DNA of 15,867 nt from an uncultured Oxalobacteraceae bacterium (GCA_946480015.1 CAMLIL010000113.1:1-15867); one strand, 5' to 3'. Shown: positions 7,247-13,816, counted from the stretch's first letter. Numbers and translations: made by a program. The notes: generated from the letters alone by a model not told the origin.

Positions 7247-8482
7247 TTAGCCCTTCACACACACCACCTGCTTCAAGGTATGCACGACTTCAACCAGGTC
7301 GCGCTGCGCTTCCATCACCGCATCGATATCCTTGTACGCCATCGGAATCTCGTCGATCACGTCGGCATCCTTGCGGCATTCGACGCCTTCGGTCGCCTTG
7401 ACCTGGTCGTCGATGGTGAAGCGGCGCTTGGCCTCGGTGCGGCTCATGGTACGCCCGGCACCGTGGCTGCAGCTGTTGAAGCTTTCCGGGTTTCCCTTGC
7501 CGCGCACGATGAAGCTCTTCGCCCCCATCGAGCCCGGAATGATACCGAGTTCGCCGGCGCGGGCCGACACCGCGCCCTTGCGCGTGACCAGTACATCCTT
7601 GCCGAAGTGGTGCTCCTTCTGCACGTAGTTGTGGTGGCAGTTCACCGCTTCCACATGCGTCTCGAAGGGCTTGGTGATTACCGTCCGTACTGCCGCGATC
7701 AGGTTCTGCATCATCACTTCGCGGTTCATCCGTGCGAACTTCTGTGCCCAGCTGACCGCTTCGACATAATCGTCGTAATGCTTCGTGCCTTCCGGCAGGT
7801 ATGCGAGATCCTGATCGGGCAGGTTGATGAAGTGCGTACGCATATCCTGCTTGGCCAGCTCGATGAAGTACGAGCCGATCGCGTTACCCACACCGCGCGA
7901 ACCCGAATGCAGCATGAACCATACCGACCCGGCCTCATCCAGGCAGATCTCGATGAAGTGGTTACCGGTACCCAGCGTTCCCAAATGCTTGTAGTTGTTG
8001 GTGTTCTTCAGCTTCGGCGTCTTCTGGCAGATGACGTCGAAGGCGTCCTTGAGCTGCAGCCAGGCTTCGTCAACCGGCTTCGGCGGCGTTTCCCACGAAC
8101 CCTTGTCTCGGCCCCTGAAGCCGCGGGTCTTGGGCGACATGCCGTGCGGTACCGATTTCTCGATCGCGCTGCGCAAGGGGCCCAGATTATCCGGCAAGTC
8201 GTTTGCGCTCAGCGTGGTCTTGGCCGCCATCATCCCGCAGCCGATATCGACACCGACGGCAGCGGGAATGACGGCGCCCAGCGTCGGAATCACGCTACCG
8301 ATCGTCGAACCCTTTCCCAGGTGGACGTCCGGCATCACCGCGATGTGCTTGTAGATGAAGGGCATCATCGCGGTGTTGGTCAGCTGGCGCCTGGCATCGA
8401 CCTCGACAGGCACACCCTTCGTCCACATCTTGACCGGACGTCCGCCTTCGATATTCAGCACATCGTATTCTTCGTGTTTCAT
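7247..8482 (-). CDS. rtcB: RtcB, RNA-splicing/repair ligase (E. coli-like)
   Basis: GTP- and Mn-dependent ligase that seals RNA 3'-phosphate or 2',3'-cyclic phosphate ends to 5'-OH ends, for example broken tRNA or rRNA. At 411 residues it is close to E. coli RtcB (408) along its whole length, including the VKMWTKGVPVE start. Key residues are D79 and C82 (VGVDIGCGM), H175 (GNHFIEI), H192 (LHSGSRG), H284 (NCHHNY) and the guanylated H340 (CSHGAGR). The ATG at 8482 is preferred to the in-frame ATG at 8488, because GAAG sits eight bases upstream of 8482 but only two upstream of 8488, and the shorter form matches the family. It lies 28 bases downstream of the tRNA-mimic Y RNA in the same transcript, so the RNA must be processed from, or coexist with, the mRNA. 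Confidence 0.97.
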   Translation of the reverse strand: MKHEEYDVLNIEGGRPVKMWTKGVPVEVDARRQLTNTAMMPFIYKHIAVMPDVHLGKGSTIGSVIPTLGAVIPAAVGVDIGCGMMAAKTTLSANDLPDNLGPLRSAIEKSVPHGMSPKTRGFRGRDKGSWETPPKPVDEAWLQLKDAFDVICQKTPKLKNTNNYKHLGTLGTGNHFIEICLDEAGSVWFMLHSGSRGVGNAIGSYFIELAKQDMRTHFINLPDQDLAYLPEGTKHYDDYVEAVSWAQKFARMNREVMMQNLIAAVRTVITKPFETHVEAVNCHHNYVQKEHHFGKDVLVTRKGAVSARAGELGIIPGSMGAKSFIVRGKGNPESFNSCSHGAGRTMSRTEAKRRFTIDDQVKATEGVECRKDADVIDEIPMAYKDIDAVMEAQRDLVEVVHTLKQVVCVKG

Positions 8483-8510
8483 GATCATTTCTTCGTTTCT
8501 ATAAATAAGT

Positions 8511-8631
8511 CGATGACAAGTGGCGATGAAATGTCGACTGAGCTACCGGCTTGCACCGGCCCGGGATTGAACCGGGGACCTCCGGAGTGGACTCCGGCGC
8601 TCTATCCATGTAATTCCATCTGCATTCATCA
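8511..8631 (-). ncRNA. yrlA: Y RNA 3: YrlA-type RNA with a circularly permuted tRNA mimic
   Basis: The Y stem has outer helix TGATGA/TCATCG (8631-8626 with 8516-8511), conserved ATGC and CTTG internal-loop strands, and inner helix GATGGAAT/ATTTCATC (8620-8613 with 8532-8525, one G-T). Inside is a full tRNA-like fold in permuted order: D-stem strand GAGC (8602-8599), anticodon-like arm CCGGAG-TCCA-CTCCGG (8597-8582), T arm CCCGG-TTCAATC-CCGGG (8576-8560), acceptor-like stem CCGGT/GCCGG closed by GCAA (8559-8546), TA, then D-stem strand GCTC (8543-8540). So the acceptor end is sealed and the D loop opens into the Y stem. Bacterial YrlA RNAs encoded beside rsr are known tRNA mimics that bind Ro/Rsr and effectors. 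Confidence 0.88.
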
Positions 8632-8642
8632 AAAAGGTTACT

Positions 8643-8688
8643 GGCGACACGCGGCATTCGCCGCACCGTTTCCGGCACTCGTGTCACC
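8643..8688 (-). ncRNA. Structured RNA segment (possible three-way junction) between Y RNAs 2 and 3
   Basis: On the minus strand GGTGACAC (8688-8681) pairs with GTGTCGCC (8650-8643). It encloses CCG-GAAA-CGG (8675-8666), with a GNRA loop, and GCGGC-GAAT-GCCGC (8664-8651). It lacks the spaced Y motifs, so it is not a fourth Y RNA by that test. It may be a processing spacer or a 3' domain of Y RNA 2. Confidence 0.5.
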
Positions 8689-8692
8689 CGTG

Positions 8693-8923
8693 CTACGTTG
8701 CCCCGACAAGAATCGACAGGACATTCTGCCAGACCTGCTCGGCCTGACAGGCCGGATTCGAACCGGCTTTACCAGATGTAGTCCTGCCCGCATTCGGGGA
8801 AACCGTTACTTGAGCCGCTGCACGACAAGCGTTCGATGTGACGAGACATACTGACAATGTAGTCACACCGGCATTCGTACCCCGCTCAAAATCTGCTCTT
8901 CCTACCCTGATTACCCAGCCCAT
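8693..8923 (-). CDS. Doubtful 76-aa ORF reading through Y RNAs 1 and 2
   Basis: The ATG at 8923 follows a near-perfect Shine-Dalgarno (AGGAGACAGTT) that overlaps the rsr stop codon region. The frame starts MGWVIRVGRADFERG and stays open across Y RNAs 1 and 2 to 8693. The non-coding structures in the same bases have much stronger support, so the full ORF is probably not conserved. The start region may still be translated, perhaps to couple translation with Y RNA processing. Confidence 0.25.
   Translation of the reverse strand: MGWVIRVGRADFERGTNAGVTTLSVCLVTSNACRAAAQVTVSPNAGRTTSGKAGSNPACQAEQVWQNVLSILVGAT
8701..8799 (-). ncRNA. Y RNA 2: Y stem with a T-arm-only tRNA-like insert
   Basis: It has the same plan as its neighbours: outer helix CCCCGA/TCGGGG (8799-8794 with 8706-8701), ATGC and CTTG internal-loop strands, inner helix CAGGAC/GTCCTG with flanking G-T and G-C pairs (8789-8781 with 8722-8714), and TACAT after the inner 5' strand. 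The insert carries a perfect T arm, GCCGG-TTCGAAT-CCGGC (8767-8751). Another possible stem follows (CCTG...CAGG), but there is no clear anticodon or D arm. It likely binds Rsr, with a reduced tRNA-like effector domain. Confidence 0.8.
8820..8880 (-). ncRNA. Y RNA 1: compact 61-nt Y stem without tRNA-like part
   Basis: Outer helix GTACGA/TCGTGC (8880-8875 with 8825-8820), ATGC and CTTG internal-loop strands, then a 9-bp inner helix CGGTGTGAC/GTCACATCG (8870-8862 with 8842-8834) with TACAT following. The apical part is only about 19 bases and can form a short ACAT/ATGT stem. Both helices differ in sequence from the other two copies but keep pairing. It starts 52 bases after the rsr stop codon. 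Confidence 0.8.
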
Positions 8924-8932
8924 AACTGTCTC

Positions 8933-10483
8933 CTAAATCTGAATCGACTGGATTTCTCCAACCCAGTGCGCCGCACTCAACTGGCCAGCCGCGAATGCCG
9001 CGATGATGTTGAACACGTCATCCGAAAAGCCACCGATGTTCAGCACGTCGTGGCATTCCGCCGCCTGGGTCGTGCCATACGGCGCAATGTCGATGCACAC
9101 CAGCTTCGCGTTCCGGTTGCGCTTCTTGAACACTTTCCATTCGCGCATGGTCGCTGTGGCTCCATGGCGCGTCGCATCGACCCACGACTGGTTATCCGAC
9201 ACGAACACGACCAGGTCGGCGTGTGCCTTCTTTTTGTTCAACATGGCCAGCGGCGCGCTGCAGTTCGTGCCACCGCCACCGATCGATGCCAGCTTCTGCG
9301 CGTTGGTCATGACCGTGTCGCGCGGATTAAGGTTGATCTCCACCACGGCGTTCTCGAACGGCAGGACGGTCGTGGCCGCATTCTTGCGCAACATCGCCGC
9401 AGCCACCAGCGCTGCAACGTCGATGCAACGCACCGCCGTCGACGCGGAACCGCGGTAACCCGTCACCGGCGAACCCATCGATCCCGACACGTCCGGGCAA
9501 ACGACGACCCTGCCTTCGATCTGCGGCACGTTGGCCAGCGCGATTTCCAACGCGTCCTGCAAGGCTTCGCGGATCGCCAGCGGCACATCCTGCGTTGCCG
9601 AACGATAGGCCGACATCAACTGGTACGGAAATACCTTGGCCTTCGCAATCGCATTCGCATCGCACAGCTTGGCGGCAATCGCCTCGACCATGCCGGGCAA
9701 GGCGTACACGCCATGCCGCGCAAACGTGTTCAGGTTCATGCGCACCATCTGCCAGCCGCCTTGCCGCGCAATCTGCGCCCAGGCCTCGGCGGACAGATCC
9801 AGCGCGGTCAGCATCTGGAACGGCACCTCCGGCAGCGGCTGCGACCGATCCCGCTGGTAGGCCTCAAAGGCTTTCACAATCGGCGGCAGCGCATCAGCGT
9901 TATGTGGCTTGCCGATCAACCAGGCGAAGAAGGCTTCGCGCCATACTTGCGCTGGCTTCGGGTGCACCATCTTCACGACATCGGCCAGCGAGGGCGCCTT
10001 GCCGACGGCAGCCAGCAGCGCTTTTTCCGACGCCGTGTTCAGCCACTTCTGCACCAGCTTTTTCGGACGCGTGCCGAGCGATTTGCGGCCGGCGGCACCG
10101 GAGCGGACGATCTGCACGAAGTTACGCAGCATCTTGCCGCTGTCGATCACGCGATCGAACACCGGCGTCAATTCGGCCGCGCCCCTGGCGGCCAGGATGG
10201 CGGCCAGCAAGGCCGGCATGTCCTTCATGTAGCCGCGCTCGCGGCAGTAGATCGCTGTCTGGGCGATGAAGCGGGCATCGACTTCCTTGGCCAATTCCAG
10301 CACGGTATCGAGGTGCGTTTCCGCATTCGCATAGTACGTATCGTTCAGGCAGCCGGTCGCGGCGTATTGCGCCAGCCGATGCTGCGGCGACAGTTGATAA
10401 GCGGCCGCCTGTTCGACATTGACCGCATTCGCGGTCGGCAGGAGTTTCCCCTTCAGGCTTTGGAACAAGCTGGCGTTGGCCAT
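8933..10483 (-). CDS. rsr: Rsr, Ro60-like TROVE-domain RNA-binding protein
   Basis: Bacterial orthologue of the Ro60 autoantigen. Such proteins form a HEAT-repeat ring that binds Y RNAs on its outer face and threads the single-stranded ends of misfolded or damaged RNA; in Deinococcus and Salmonella it partners with PNPase. The 516 residues have an N-terminal TROVE region (from about residue 20, with LAQYAATGCLNDTYY and CRERGYMKDMPALLAAIL) and a C-terminal von Willebrand A-like domain. That domain has an intact MIDAS metal site: D331-x-S-x-S335, T406 and D430. The ATG at 10483 has GAGGA seven bases upstream; the frame is open further upstream but without homology. It is first in the sigma-54 operon rsr-Y RNAs-rtcB-rtcA, 28-odd bases after the predicted transcription start. 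Confidence 0.95.
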   Translation of the reverse strand: MANASLFQSLKGKLLPTANAVNVEQAAAYQLSPQHRLAQYAATGCLNDTYYANAETHLDTVLELAKEVDARFIAQTAIYCRERGYMKDMPALLAAILAARGAAELTPVFDRVIDSGKMLRNFVQIVRSGAAGRKSLGTRPKKLVQKWLNTASEKALLAAVGKAPSLADVVKMVHPKPAQVWREAFFAWLIGKPHNADALPPIVKAFEAYQRDRSQPLPEVPFQMLTALDLSAEAWAQIARQGGWQMVRMNLNTFARHGVYALPGMVEAIAAKLCDANAIAKAKVFPYQLMSAYRSATQDVPLAIREALQDALEIALANVPQIEGRVVVCPDVSGSMGSPVTGYRGSASTAVRCIDVAALVAAAMLRKNAATTVLPFENAVVEINLNPRDTVMTNAQKLASIGGGGTNCSAPLAMLNKKKAHADLVVFVSDNQSWVDATRHGATATMREWKVFKKRNRNAKLVCIDIAPYGTTQAAECHDVLNIGGFSDDVFNIIAAFAAGQLSAAHWVGEIQSIQI

Positions 10484-10522
10484 TTTTATTTCCTCATTTT
10501 TTTTGGTTTGTGCCTTCCTTAT

Positions 10523-10538
10523 TGCAAGGGGTGTGCCA
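10523..10538 (-). promoter_or_regulatory. Sigma-54 (-24/-12) promoter of the rsr-rtcBA operon
   Basis: The minus strand reads TGGCACACCCCTTGCA, an exact match to TGGCAC-N5-TTGCA with -24 GG and -12 GC correctly spaced. The transcript would begin near 10511, about 28 bases before the rsr ATG. A sigma-54 activator (RtcR) is encoded divergently, as in E. coli and Salmonella. Confidence 0.93.
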
Positions 10539-10652
10539 GCGGCGGGGAACGAAGGTCTTCCGCCATCTAAGTAGTTGTTTTGTAAGAAGACGCTTCGCCA
10601 GGCAGGCGACTTCGAGGAAAAGGGGGCGCTCTTCATTTCGTGATAAATTATC

Positions 10653-10672
10653 CGTTTATATAAACGTTTATC
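10653..10672. promoter_or_regulatory. Palindrome cluster, candidate RtcR binding site
   Basis: A perfect 14-bp palindrome CGTTTATATAAACG (10653-10666) overlaps a second palindrome TAAACGTTTA (10661-10670), giving three CGTTTAT half-sites. It lies about 115-150 bp upstream of the rsr -24/-12 element, a normal distance for a sigma-54 enhancer site. It ends only eight bases before the rtcR ATG, so binding could also limit rtcR expression. RtcR binding is inferred. Confidence 0.5.
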
Positions 10673-10679
10673 CAAAATA

Positions 10680-12293
10680 ATGAAGAGCAAACGCATCGTC
10701 GTGATCGGTTTCATCGGCACCCAGCTCGACGGCGGCAAGGGCAGCGTGCGCTGGGAGAAGTGGCGGCCAACCGTTGCGCTCACCCAGCACGAAGATGTGG
10801 TGGTCGAGCGGGTCGAGTTGTTGTTCAACGGCCGCCATGGCGAACTGACCGAGCTGATCACGCGCGATATCGCATCGGTATCCCCGGAAACCAAAGTCGT
10901 CGCGCACCGCATGCAGATAAACGACCCGTGGGACTTCGAGGAGGTGTACGGCAGTCTGTTCGATTTCGCCAAGGGCTATCCCTTCGATCCGGATAACGAG
11001 GAATACTGGATCCACATCACGACCGGCACGCACGTCGTGCAGATCTGCATGTTCCTGATGACCGAGGCGCGCTATTTCCCCGGGCGCCTCTTGCAGGCCT
11101 CGCCACCGCGCCGCCAGACGATCGGCGACCCTGGCAGCTACACGTTGATCGATCTGGACTTGTCGAAGTATGACCAGATCGCGCAGCGCTTTTCGCGCGA
11201 GCAGCAGGAAGGCGTCGCGTTCCTGAAGTCGGGCATCGCCACGCGCAACGCGCGCTTCAACGCGATGATCGACGAACTCGAGCGCGTGGCGATCAAGTCG
11301 AAAGCGCCGATACTGCTGATGGGGCCGACCGGCGCCGGCAAGTCATTTCTCGCGCGCCGCGTGTATGAGCTGAAGAAAGCGCGCCACCAGCTCGACGGCA
11401 AGTTCGTGGAGATCAACTGTGCGACACTCCATGGCGACGGTGCCGGGTCGACCTTGTTCGGCCATATCAAGGGCGCGTTCACCGGCGCCGCGTCCGATCG
11501 TCCGGGACTGCTGCGCACGGCGCACAAGGGCTTGCTGTTCCTTGACGAGATCGGCGAGCTGGGCCTGGACGAACAGGCGATGCTGCTCAAGGCGGTCGAA
11601 GAGAAGCGCTTCCTGCCGGTCGGCAGCGACCATGAAGTACAGAGCCACTTCCAGCTCATTGCCGGCACCAATCGTGACCTGTCGAAGGAAGTCGTGGCGG
11701 GCCGCTTTCGCGAAGACCTGTATGCACGGATCAATCTGTGGACTTACGAGTTGCCGGGCCTGGTGGACCGCTCCGAGGATATCGAGCCGAACATCGATTA
11801 CCTGCTCGCGCAGTTCGGCGCCGAGAACGGCGAGATGGTGCGGTTCAACAAGGAGGCGCGCGAGCGTTACATGCGATTCGCCATGTCGCCCGAGGCACGT
11901 TGGGTCGGTAACTTCCGCGACCTGTCTGCGTCGGTGCTGCGCATGGCGACGCTGGCCGAAGCCGGGCGCATCACCGATACGATCGTCCAGGACGAGTTCG
12001 GGCGCTTGCGGCGCCTGTGGCATCACTACACCGAGGGAAATGCCGGTGCGGGCGATGTCGATCTCGACGCCGTGCTTGGGCGGGAGGCGGTCGAGCAGCT
12101 CGACTTGTTCGACGCGATGCAATTGAAGGCGGTCATCGGGATCTGCCGGCAATCAAAATCGATGTCGGACGCGGGACGCAAACTGTTCGCGATGTCTCGC
12201 GAGGCGAAGGCGCGGCCTAATGATGCCGACCGGTTGAAGAAATATCTGGCGAAGTTCGGTTTAGCCTGGGAAGCTGTCAGCTTGTTACAATAA
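10680..12293 (+). CDS. rtcR: RtcR, CARF-AAA+ sigma-54 activator of RNA repair
   Basis: Transcription activator of the rtc operon. The N-terminal CARF domain (about 1-180, with HITTGTHV near 112-119) senses an RNA-derived ligand; damaged tRNA fragments are reported activators in Salmonella. The AAA+ domain has Walker A GPTGAGKS (215-222), the sigma-54-contacting loop GAFTGA (265-270), Walker B LLFLDE (285-290) and REDLYAR (344-350) containing the candidate arginine finger. A Fis-type DNA-binding region occupies about 475-530. At 537 residues it aligns with E. coli RtcR throughout, including the start. No clear Shine-Dalgarno precedes the ATG, so expression is probably low. It is divergent from rsr and shares the 196-bp control region. 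Confidence 0.97.
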   Translation: MKSKRIVVIGFIGTQLDGGKGSVRWEKWRPTVALTQHEDVVVERVELLFNGRHGELTELITRDIASVSPETKVVAHRMQINDPWDFEEVYGSLFDFAKGYPFDPDNEEYWIHITTGTHVVQICMFLMTEARYFPGRLLQASPPRRQTIGDPGSYTLIDLDLSKYDQIAQRFSREQQEGVAFLKSGIATRNARFNAMIDELERVAIKSKAPILLMGPTGAGKSFLARRVYELKKARHQLDGKFVEINCATLHGDGAGSTLFGHIKGAFTGAASDRPGLLRTAHKGLLFLDEIGELGLDEQAMLLKAVEEKRFLPVGSDHEVQSHFQLIAGTNRDLSKEVVAGRFREDLYARINLWTYELPGLVDRSEDIEPNIDYLLAQFGAENGEMVRFNKEARERYMRFAMSPEARWVGNFRDLSASVLRMATLAEAGRITDTIVQDEFGRLRRLWHHYTEGNAGAGDVDLDAVLGREAVEQLDLFDAMQLKAVIGICRQSKSMSDAGRKLFAMSREAKARPNDADRLKKYLAKFGLAWEAVSLLQ

Positions 12294-12340
12294 TCCCAAG
12301 TTCACATGCGTGAAATGCCTTACGAATCGACTCACCAGCC

Positions 12341-13285
12341 GTGAAAAAAACCTCACACTATCGCAATCCTGACGCGATCCTTGTCTGGCTCCAGTCTGGC
12401 CCTGGACTGCCTGAATTGCGTGAACGCTTTCCCCAAGAGTGGGAAGAAGTCTCGGCGGAAGTGACCGATGTCATCCGATCAGGACGTCCTGAACAATTGA
12501 AGGCGATGACTGATGCGCTAAATCGTGCGGAGGTACTCGCGCCCTCGAAGAACGGCGTTGCATCGAAAGCCGGTCGTGAAGCACTGGTCTCCAAGGCCAT
12601 TCGCGGCCGCATGCTCGCCGAGTACGTTAAAACGCAGAGCCTGGCTGTTGCCGCCGGTAAGACTGGACGATTCAAACTCGGCCTGTGGAGCGGTTTCTTA
12701 GCCCAAAAATTGCTGTTCGCCCGGGATTTTGAGCGCCGCCCGGTATCACGGCGCCTGTTTCGCCTGGTGTGGCCATTCGTGTGGCAGCGCCGTCTCGTCA
12801 TGCCCTTGGTTCAACAGCGCGGCATTTACTGTTTCTACTCAAAGGAACTCGTGGCGGCACTCGCCTCGCTCATCGGCGAAAACGTATGCCTGGAAGTGGC
12901 GGCGGGGGATGGAACGCTTTCGCGCTTCCTTCGCGAGGGCGGTGTGAATGTCATCGCAACCGATAACCGCAGCTGGTCTCATGCGATCGACTACCCGGAG
13001 GATGTGCTTGCCTGCGATGCAGTCCAATCTCTGGCACGATTCAGTCCAGGTGTAGTGCTGTGTTCGTGGCCTCCTCCGAATAATGGCTTCGAACGCGCGA
13101 TTTTCGCCACGCCAAGCGTCAATACCTATATTGTCATTGGAAGCAAGATGCGTTCAGCGTTTGGAAACTGGGGGGCCTATGCGGACCAGAATAAATTCGA
13201 GATGAGTGAGGAACCTGGCCTTGCGGAACTCGTGCTCCCGCCGGAGCTGGAGTCAGCCGTTTACGTGTTTCGGCGGCGATCCTGA
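12341..13285 (+). CDS. Class I SAM-dependent methyltransferase-like protein
   Basis: Probable methyltransferase of unknown substrate. The C-terminal half has a Rossmann pattern: motif I EVAAGDG (185-191), an acidic end of the second strand in IATDNRSW (D208), and SWPPP (242-246) at the motif IV position. The N-terminal 150 residues are basic and helical (for example WPFVWQRRLVMP) and match no domain I know; they may contact nucleic acid or membrane. The GTG start at 12341 has no good Shine-Dalgarno, so the true start could differ. It lies 47 bases after rtcR on the same strand with no terminator between, so co-transcription is likely. Whether it acts in RNA repair or modification is unproven; it could also be an unrelated neighbour. 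Confidence 0.65.
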   Translation: MKKTSHYRNPDAILVWLQSGPGLPELRERFPQEWEEVSAEVTDVIRSGRPEQLKAMTDALNRAEVLAPSKNGVASKAGREALVSKAIRGRMLAEYVKTQSLAVAAGKTGRFKLGLWSGFLAQKLLFARDFERRPVSRRLFRLVWPFVWQRRLVMPLVQQRGIYCFYSKELVAALASLIGENVCLEVAAGDGTLSRFLREGGVNVIATDNRSWSHAIDYPEDVLACDAVQSLARFSPGVVLCSWPPPNNGFERAIFATPSVNTYIVIGSKMRSAFGNWGAYADQNKFEMSEEPGLAELVLPPELESAVYVFRRRS

Positions 13286-13396
13286 ACTGACAGGAACTGC
13301 GACAACACCTTCGTGAACAATTCCGGTTCGAAATAGCCCTGCTGCCTTGGTTTGACCATGTGCGCATGAACTCGCGTCGTTCCATGTCCCGTCCCC

Positions 13397-13435
13397 AAAC
13401 AAAAAACGCACTTCAGGCCGTGAGGCGCGAAGTGC
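13397..13435 (-). terminator. Intrinsic terminator of the small leftward unit
   Basis: Minus-strand stem GCACTTC/GAAGTGC (13435-13408) with an inner GCC/GGC pair is followed by G and TTTTTTGTTT. It lies 27 bases after the 39-aa ORF. The plus-strand side has no T run, so it serves only leftward transcription. Confidence 0.75.
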
Positions 13436-13461
13436 AAAGAACAACAGGAAGCTGGATTGTT

Positions 13462-13581
13462 TTAGAGTTCGTCGGCGTATCGCTGTCTGGCCTGGCCTGC
13501 CGCAGAATCGGGTCCCCGCATGTGCGAGCACAAGGCGATCAGAGCGGCGGCGAACACACGGGTTCGTTTTGTTGGGTGCAT
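13462..13581 (-). CDS. Small ORF of 39 residues in its own transcription unit
   Basis: The ATG at 13581 has a strong GAGGAG Shine-Dalgarno nine bases upstream. The product begins MHPTKRTRVFAAALIALC: a basic start and a short hydrophobic stretch that could be a weak signal or membrane segment. A hydrophilic tail ending RQRYADEL follows. A hairpin CCACCGC/GCGGTGG (13600-13620) sits just before the Shine-Dalgarno, and promoter, palindrome and terminator frame the unit. I do not recognise the protein. It could be a membrane micropeptide, a leader, or a spurious ORF on a small RNA. Confidence 0.45.
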   Translation of the reverse strand: MHPTKRTRVFAAALIALCSHMRGPDSAAGQARQRYADEL

Positions 13582-13673
13582 TGTCTTTGTCTCCTCAAGC
13601 CACCGCGATCGAGGCGGTGGTCTTTACAACTGCAGTCGGTCTCGCCCCGGGCCCGAGCGATACATCTTTTTTC

Positions 13674-13689
13674 TTGTTATCGATAACAA
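13674..13689. promoter_or_regulatory. 16-bp perfect palindrome, probable repressor operator
   Basis: TTGTTATCGATAACAA is a perfect palindrome with a central CG, the form typical of LacI/GalR-family operators. It lies just downstream of the predicted -10 of the leftward small unit, where a bound repressor would block transcription, and 128 bases upstream of the HAD gene. No LacI-type gene is in the window. Confidence 0.55.
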
Positions 13690-13695
13690 TACCGA

Positions 13696-13724
13696 ACATT
13701 AACATCCCTTTTCGGCGTCGTCAA
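13696..13724 (-). promoter_or_regulatory. Candidate promoter of the small leftward unit
   Basis: Minus strand TTGACG (-35, 13724-13719), 17-base spacer, TAATGT (-10, 13701-13696). The -35 is strong and the -10 weak. The start would fall at about 13689, at the edge of the palindrome. Confidence 0.4.
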
Positions 13725-13816
13725 CAGTGTTGGAAACATCAGATTGGTGAATGTGTGCGGCCGTGCGGATCAGTTAAGATCGTCGCCTAGCGAATTCTTT
13801 CTTTCACCAGCCGACA

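Noticed and set aside
8540..8610. Ordinary tRNA gene within the rtc operon
   Set aside because: The 5' acceptor strand comes after the 3' strand, joined by GCAA, so no linear cloverleaf with free ends can form.
8651..8664. Possible fourth Y RNA, because GAATGC occurs again at 8659
   Set aside because: TACAT is not at the conserved 15-base spacing, and the GAATGC lies inside a local GCGGC/GCCGC hairpin. The CTTG partner is also missing.
7280..8854. Long open frame (524 codons) on the plus strand across rtcB and the Y RNAs
   Set aside because: It is antisense to rtcB, whose full catalytic motif set is on the minus strand. GC-rich codon bias opens the opposite frame.
8966..10570. Long plus-strand open frame (534 codons) opposite rsr
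   Set aside because: It is a shadow of rsr. Its composition (Arg/His/Gln-rich) is unlike a real protein, and it has no initiation signal.
10484..10972. Upstream extension of rsr to an ATG at 10972
   Set aside because: It would run across the sigma-54 promoter and into rtcR. The extra residues are not TROVE-like, and the ATG at 10483 has a proper Shine-Dalgarno.
13360..13686. Plus-strand 108-codon ORF downstream of the methyltransferase
   Set aside because: It has low-complexity basic content and no Shine-Dalgarno, and it runs across the terminator and small unit of the other strand.
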